In this document: positions 57,320 to 64,000 of the stretch, one piece after another
How positions within the stretch are numbered: position 1 is the stretch's first letter
How the letters are laid out: every line of letters starts with the position of its first letter
Position numbers and translations under genes: made by a program
NCBI RefSeq assembly: GCF_029227915.1
Contig: NC_079888.1
Span: 19,508,001-19,572,000, forward strand
Source: Hydractinia symbiolongicarpus
Lineage: Eukaryota > Cnidaria > Hydrozoa > Anthoathecata > Hydractiniidae
Length of the DNA: 64,000 nt
Reading direction: 5' to 3'
Notes under the pieces: generated by a model
Seen by the model: only the letters and a program-made list of their open reading frames with translations
What the model was told of the DNA's origin: nothing
The model's database searches: none

Positions 57320-57770
57320 TAGCTTTTTTTGTTGTTTTAGAGAAAAAGGAAAAAAGCGACTTCTCGGAAAATGCCAAAGATGGCAAAAAAGAAAAAAAAT
57401 GATGAAGTCGGCAAATTAAAACATATAGTAATGCAAAATTACACTCCTTTTTTATATCAAATTTTTCAGTATTCTCAGTTGAACTTGTAATAAACTTTTT
57501 ACTATCGTCATATTCTATAGAAAATTCTTAATTTTCAATTTATCTTCAGTCTAAGTATTAATTTGAAAGCGTGTTACATTCTCACCTTTATCAGTTCATG
57601 GAGTATTACAATGGCCCACAACTGCCAGAGAAATATAATGTAACATGAAAATCAATGTTGACGCAAATATTCTGCAAAAGCGTACGAAAAATGGTTTAAG
57701 CAAGTTACATTTTCGTTAGTGCGAGTAAATACATGACTAAAAGTAAAGAAGAAGAGGATATAAGATGTCT
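57320..57770 (+). repeat. Duplicated block A (partner at 62850-63360)
   Basis: ACTTCTCGGAAAATGCCAAAGATGGC resembles CTACTCGGCCAAAGCCGCAGATGGG at about 62870. ACATGACTAAAAGTAAAGAAG near 57731 resembles ACATGACTAAAAGTAGAAACAAAG near 63319. Order and orientation are kept, so this is an old duplication or two copies of one element. Confidence 0.5.
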
Positions 57771-60700
57771 GGAGGTTGGCTTTGTTGAAGAGAAGCTAAT
57801 TCAAATTTAAGGTTTGAGCTGACTTAATATGCATTCTGGAAAAGCTTCAGGTAATTGTAAGAGCTATGGCACTTTTATACGACGTTTCAAATCTATAATT
57901 GACACAGAAAAAGTGTGGAATTGAGAATATGAACCAACATGTTCCTTTTTATGTTTTTCTTTTCCCCTGACGTGCTACATTTAGGAAAAAAGAAAATGCT
58001 AGAAAATTTTACCCTTGCGTGTTTCCTTATTTTGATTTGAGGTTTCTTTGTAAAAATTCACGTTAAACCTGGTTCTAATCTTACATAAAAATTAAAAAAA
58101 AAAAAAACGAACGGAGAAGTGTCAGGCTATTATCTTGTTAATCTAAATTTTAAAGAAATATAAAAAAATCCTTACAAGTTTTTTATTCTAAAAATTTTTC
58201 TTTGCGCTAAATTATCAATTGGTAACATTAACAATTAAATATTTTTTTAAAAAAAACATGGCTAATCATTCTTTTGACTGAACCATGAAGAATACCGGAA
58301 TATCAAAAAATAAAATTTATCCTTTGTTGTTTTAGAACAAGTAAAGACAAAGAAATAAAATTTTTAGTAAGTAAATAAGTACTGGTTAGTTTCTGTTTAC
58401 GTTACGACGTATGTTAACGCATCAACTAATATGCCTTGTTTTTATTGCACAATGCAGACAATAAAATCGATTTGGAGGAATTTGGATAAGGTAGATTAGA
58501 GATCTGAGAATTCTCCAAATTTGAAATTCAATTTGAAAGGATGGAAAGCATTTTTGATTTAATAACTACAAGATAAAAGGAAGAACAGCAAACTGTTCTA
58601 AAACTACTACTACAAAAAGTAGCAGTAACGACAAGTCGCGTGTAAAAAAAAAACATTAACGATGTTCTGTGACATAATGAATCTAACTTTATGTCTACTA
58701 CGACAAAGTGTTCTTTTATCAATTACAGAAAATATTGCACACTCAACATGCTAAAAACCACCTTTTTATGGACACACCTTATTCTACAAGAACTATACAG
58801 CTTTGCAGATTTAATATTTGTATTGTTTTACTGAAAAAACGTATCCAATTAACCTTCTTGCATTTCATTTTTTTCTTTTTTTCTTCCTTCTGTAATTCCT
58901 AAAGTTGTGCAATTATATATTTATAAAATATTTGTATAACTGCGAGGGATGTAATAAAACTGACGAGTTTGAAATTCACGCGAACGCACAGTCATTCCAG
59001 CGGATCGTAAGATTTACAAAAAATAGCAAGTTGAGAAAAATAGAAGACCATGCATTCCTGTTAATATAACATAGAAGCCTATGTTTAACGTAAAGAAGAA
59101 TGTGCAACGAAATTTGTGCAAGATCTATTCTTTAACGCAAGGATACGAAGGACTGAGATTAAAAAATTGCCACAGGATTTTTGATTGACTCGTTTTTAAA
59201 CAGTATCTACCCTGCTAGAGATTCCACGCACAACCTGGTCCCCAGAGGTTCTTTTGTTTTTACATAGGCTTCCACATCAACGAAAACATCCTGTGGATGA
59301 TAATGGTTTATGCAGCTCGTTTTTTGTTTCTTAGCTGACAAGAGACTGCAGTGCAAGTAGACGTTTCAATTATTCACCAAAAATTAAACCTACTTGCAAT
59401 AATATAATTTTCTTTTTTTTCTCAATGTTTATTTCCCCCAACATGTTCAAGTAGCCTTTTTGCTATCCGGGATGACATGCTGGGCTTAATCTGAAAAAAA
59501 TGCTATAACATGGCGGCGGTTGTTGAGGAAGCATGTTGTAAACACAAGAAAATGTAGCTTATATATTTACTTTATTACTTCGAATTTTACTTTATAAATG
59601 TTAAAATATTAATTCTCCATATAGCATAAACAGGATAAGATTTTGCTTTAAAGTGGCAGACTACATACTAGAAAATCATTGTAAGGAATTACTTCTAAAA
59701 AAATAATCTGCAAATTCACTCACTCAGAAAAGTTGTTGTCATGGTAACACTTTAGCATAGTTTTCGAAAGGAGAATTAATTTGGATTCTTTATATATCAT
59801 TTTAATTTTTTTCGCTTTTCTTAATTGCCCACAAAAATTGTGTTTTTTGTAAATACAAGGCAATAAAAAGTGTGCTAATATAAGTTATTTAGTCGATAAG
59901 GTCCATCGAAAAATCTACTTAGGCAGCAGAACAGAAGAACAAAAAAAAAGAGCTTCCGCCATTCCAATTTATGATCACGTAAGCAAATTGATTAAGATAG
60001 TAAATATCAGTAAATATCAATTCTTCGTGGCATAATCATAACAATCTCAATAAAATAATTATATTATTTAACGATGTACATAATAATTGTTTAATATTAA
60101 ATTTTTCTTTTTTAGTTTCAGTTAATACGTCGAGAGTCGGTAAATAATCATATAGGATATACTAGTATCTATACACGCAGGAAAAGTATTTAGGCATTTT
60201 GGAAGAAAAGTAATTCCCAAGTTTCTCTTCTTTTTGAAAATGCAAAGTAAAGGCTCAAAGGAAACATTTATTTTACAGCAGGAAATATTCTGCAGAAGGA
60301 GAATTAACAGCCAATAGTTATGGAAATACATATGTTTCAACTACCATTAATTGTACCATAACCAGAATTGCATTCATTACTGTTAAAAAAAAGGATTAAG
60401 GAGACTAAAATCATTATTTTTATTATTCAACGACCTATAGATATAAAACACAGCTATTTCAATTCATAGTGATTCTTGGAAGATAATGAAAAGTGAAAAG
60501 GCATTTAGTCTCTATTTCTCCTTTCTCAACTTAGATAGAGTTGATACTTTCTGTAATATTGTATTAACAGAAAATATTCTCTTTTTTAATACCACTTTAT
60601 ATACTATAAGAATTACATTTATTTAAATTATATACAAATTTCTTAAGTATTATTTTGTGCTATATATACACAAGTTTGAATCGTTTGATAAATCCTTTTT

Positions 60701-62849
60701 TGTTTAAATTTAGATGCAGAAAATAATTAAGTAAATTTCCTTTTTTGCTAATTTTTTCTTGACCTAAATTTAACTTGCAATGAGATTAAAAAGCTTACTA
60801 TTTCTATTTATTATAGCGAAAAACCAAGCCTTCTTATTGCGGGAAGCAGTCGTGCTGCAAAACATGTGCATAAAATAATGTAAAGAGAAAGTGATGTCAT
60901 GGCTCACTGTGACAATGGTACAAAAATGTTAAACACATCATTTGGATAATGCAATGGTTAGTTACAACATATCTTCTCGTTTCTTTCAATCCGATCCGTC
61001 GCACCGATTGTCAGCTTAAACGAGCCAATGTAAATTGCTCACATTTGGTCCAGCCACTCTCGGAGACAAAAGGAATAGTCATCACAGTTCAATCACTTTT
61101 AATGACATAACAAGGGAGTTTAATCTAGGCTACCTGTTACAGCAAAAGCTATCATCTATGATTATACGCCTTATTCCTTTGCATTATTTAGATATAATTT
61201 TATTTAACTTCGTACTACCTAGTACGTTATTTCATAAGCGGGCAACTTATCTGCTTTTGCTGTGGTTCGTCGACGTTATCAAAGACTCAGGCGAGCTTTA
61301 ATTCCATTAAACAGGAAAATAAACAACGTCAATCCATATAACAACTTTTCACTATCATAAAGTATTTTTGATGAATTTAAAACGATGTCGGTTGGTTTGT
61401 TTTACAAGAACGCGATAATTTTGTAATTAAAAATAGCCTTTATATTATTCCTATATTAAAATTGCTCAGAATATTTGAAATACAAATTACATACAATTGA
61501 CAATTACCAAAAAATAGCAGGTAATGGGAATATTCTGAATTTATACGTCGATTTACAAACCTAGTTTTAATCCTTTATAAAAACATATCTTCTAAGGCTA
61601 TATATGAATAACATTTCTCTTTACATCCTGTAGATTAAGACAGTAAGTTTGTTTTTCTGTATTTTTGTATTTTTTTTTGTTATAATATAAATTTTAGCAA
61701 CCTTATTTTCTATTTCGTCAATTTTGTAAGTACTGTAGGCATATTCTTTTACTTCTAACTTATTTCTTTATTATACACACCCTGCCGAACATACCTGGTA
61801 CGGTAATTTTTTACTACTGTGTTAAGAATTTTAAGGATTTGATAATTCAAATAGTATTAATGTTTCCCTTTCACATTACCTTCACAATTTTGTAGTTCAA
61901 CGAAAGAAAGCAGGTGTTTTCTGTAAATTATTTGATAGAGAATTGAATGTGGGTGTATAACGATTTTTTAGCCGTTTCTTCCATAGCTAAATTTTTCCTT
62001 AAATATTAAGTTTGATGAAAAATGGGTCTGAAGTTTAGAATATCCTAAGAATATGTCTGAGCTTAATAGCTGAAATATAAACATTTGTATGACGCACAAA
62101 ATTGGTTAGAAGTTTACTTTTTTTATTGTATATCGAACGTACTGAATTTTTTTCTTTCCAAGCAATAGGCCTTTACATGTAAAAATTGATATTAGCTAGC
62201 TATAGTAACTTATAACCAGGATTTATTATATTAAGGCATTGCATATTTTCAGGCCATAGTTATGGTACAACATATTGAGAATAACAAGAATAGCATTTGT
62301 CAAATAGGTTAAGAACATCAACGCTGAAACGAAAACACACAGCGTGTGTATCAGAGAATTTACATAAACTGTAAAAAGCAATTTTTCCGTTGTTACTGTT
62401 TTAAACTATTATTTGAAACTTATTCGATTCTTAAATTTGAAAACGCTGCATTGTTAGCTTCTTTGATTTTATGCGTGATTTTCTTGATTATAAGTTTGGG
62501 TCTGTTAAAGCAAACTGTTCTTTTAATATTTTGGATTGAAATATTTCGGTTATTATTATTTTCTTGTTAGATTTTTTGCTTCAGCGTTTGCAAACATAGA
62601 ATAATGCAGATTGTGAGCAACCTCTATCCCAGGGCTTATTTTCTTTATGCCATCCCGTTGTAAAAGAGACAAAAAGCCCAAAGTTGTAAGTTTTTGTATG
62701 TTATCCTTTACATCGGTTTAATGAGAGATTCAATGGATTCTTCGACGGGAATTCAGCTAGTACACAACTAATTTCGCTATGAATATAAAATGTGCCTTAA
62801 AAGGCGGATTGAAGAAGGAATTAAAAAATTTGTTTTCCTTGTTATTTTT

Positions 62850-63360
62850 GACAATACGGAAAAGAGCTACTCGGCCAAAGCCGCAGATGGGAAAGAAGAG
62901 AGACAAAGCCCAAGATAATTAAATAATTGCTTGAAAGGTAATCACACTTGCTGTTCTCGCTAACAGAAATTCGTCCCCAGCAAAAAAATGATTATTTTAA
63001 TAAACACTAAGCATTAAAAATGTTTGCATATAAATAACTAGTTGATAAGATCCAAGGAAAAATCCACAAGGGCAAAAGGGAAATAGAAAATGCAGGAGGT
63101 TTTAGGTATTTTAATGACCTTAACGAAGCATATGTATTTTTTCAATAGTAAACTAAACATCTTTATCCGTCCAAAAAGCGTGTAGTTTTGTATTACTTTG
63201 TGCTGATATTAAATGAGAATTTCAATTTGTAGCAAAATTTTCACTATGAGTTTATAGGATATTCTCATTAAGTACTGCTAAAAGTCACAGAAACGTTTAG
63301 GCATGTGCACGCAACAACATGACTAAAAGTAGAAACAAAGAGGTATTTGATGGTGTTGAG
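62850..63360 (+). repeat. Duplicated block B (partner at 57320-57770)
   Basis: Collinear diverged copy of block A. It also contains GTTGATAAGATCCAAGGAAA then AATCCACAAGGGCA (about 63042-63076), which matches GTCGATAAGGTCCATCGAAA then AATCTACTTAGGCA at 59892-59926. Confidence 0.5.
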
Positions 63361-64000
63361 GAGTGTTCTGACGAAAATTCAATACGTTTCAGATGTCAAC
63401 CTATTTTTTAATTAAAAATATGAAATGATTTTAATTAAAACAACGCTCCAACCTGATGATAACGTGATGGCCTAAATTTACAGAAAAAGAGAAACCTTAC
63501 ACACAAGGAATGACTTTATTCGGATGTAGGTGGTAATATCCCTATTTTATGTGCAAAAAAAATTTTGTCCCGTTTTTTTCGCATTTAGCTTTGAGTTGGT
63601 TTGAATTTACAATATAGGAACAAAATTGGGTGGTTGTGTTTGTGAAACGGAGTTAATGTGATTGTTACTCAATTATTATTAACCGCAGAAATCATTCCGA
63701 AAATTTCAGTTCATGTATGCCGTGAAAAAAGTTATGAAAGTTTAGCATTTAAAAGGACAGTCACGATTTCAAATATTTAAAATCGCTACGTATATATCCA
63801 TATTAACAAATATTTGAAAAATTCTTCGTTATGAAGTATTCTTTTAAATATTTTTAAGTTTCACATTTTATTGGATTTTTCCACATAATATTTTCTTGAG
63901 TATCGGAAAAGCAATCACCTACTACCAAAATTTTTTGTAGCATTTCTTGTATGATAGATCGAGTCAAAATTTTGCATCTATACCATCCGTTGCTTTTAAC

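Larger units (their letters stand above)
56129..64000. other. Gene-poor, AT-rich terminal stretch
   Basis: No supported coding gene in nearly 8 kb. Contents seen: an inverted, diverged copy of the 6-kb repeat cluster (about 56750-56930), duplicated blocks at 57320-57770 and 62850-63360 with a related piece at 59888-59930, and CAACCT-type small-element ends near 59230 and 62618. There is also a short ATG frame MAAVVEEACCKHKKM at 59509, with a possible GT donor inside it, that could be a 5' exon of a gene reading out of the window. Remaining sequence is featureless AT-rich DNA. Confidence 0.5.

Overview
The window is eukaryotic, AT-rich and intron-rich, with most of its length taken up by repeats. 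Introns follow GT-AG rules, with one clear GC-AG exception. The gene content points to an animal. A secreted PAN/apple-type protein joined to a second Cys-containing domain, and many short terminal-inverted-repeat (TIR) elements, fit a cnidarian, perhaps a medusozoan. That placement is inference; no single marker fixes the species.

From left to right: a LINE reverse-transcriptase remnant lies at the left edge. The 3' nine exons of a class I/II PLP-dependent aminotransferase follow (2249-8873, +). Next is a complete NEDP1/SENP8 deneddylase gene (10337-14072, +, 6 exons, 216 aa). A three-exon secreted PAN-domain protein gene lies at 17545-21708 (-). A complete SEC13 gene (COPII and nuclear-pore WD40 protein; 25204-40706, -, 11 exons, 310 aa) has a 7-kb first intron holding two TIR elements and satellite arrays. 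Two 3' exons of a small single-pass membrane protein lie at 44445-45541 (-). I assembled all exon sets by hand from splice sites, reading phase and family similarity, and the phases agree across every junction listed.

The right half is dominated by mobile and duplicated DNA. At 46829-49218, a divergent pair encodes a HIRAN-like protein and an intact pogo/Tigger-type DDD transposase, with a TIR-like GC-rich repeat at the left. At 49.66-56.13 kb, a Gln-rich/Pro-rich multi-exon unit occurs three times in tandem, each copy carrying stops or frameshifts. From 56.1 kb to the end I found no convincing gene, only dispersed and duplicated repeats.

The host genes (vesicle coat/nuclear pore, NEDD8 cycle, amino-acid metabolism, secreted protein) do not form an evident functional cluster. 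The most unusual material is the transposon with a HIRAN-like partner, the 1.57-kb Harbinger-like element packed with about 18 satellite units, the 1.89-kb TIR element with an unassigned ORF, and the decaying triplicated unit.
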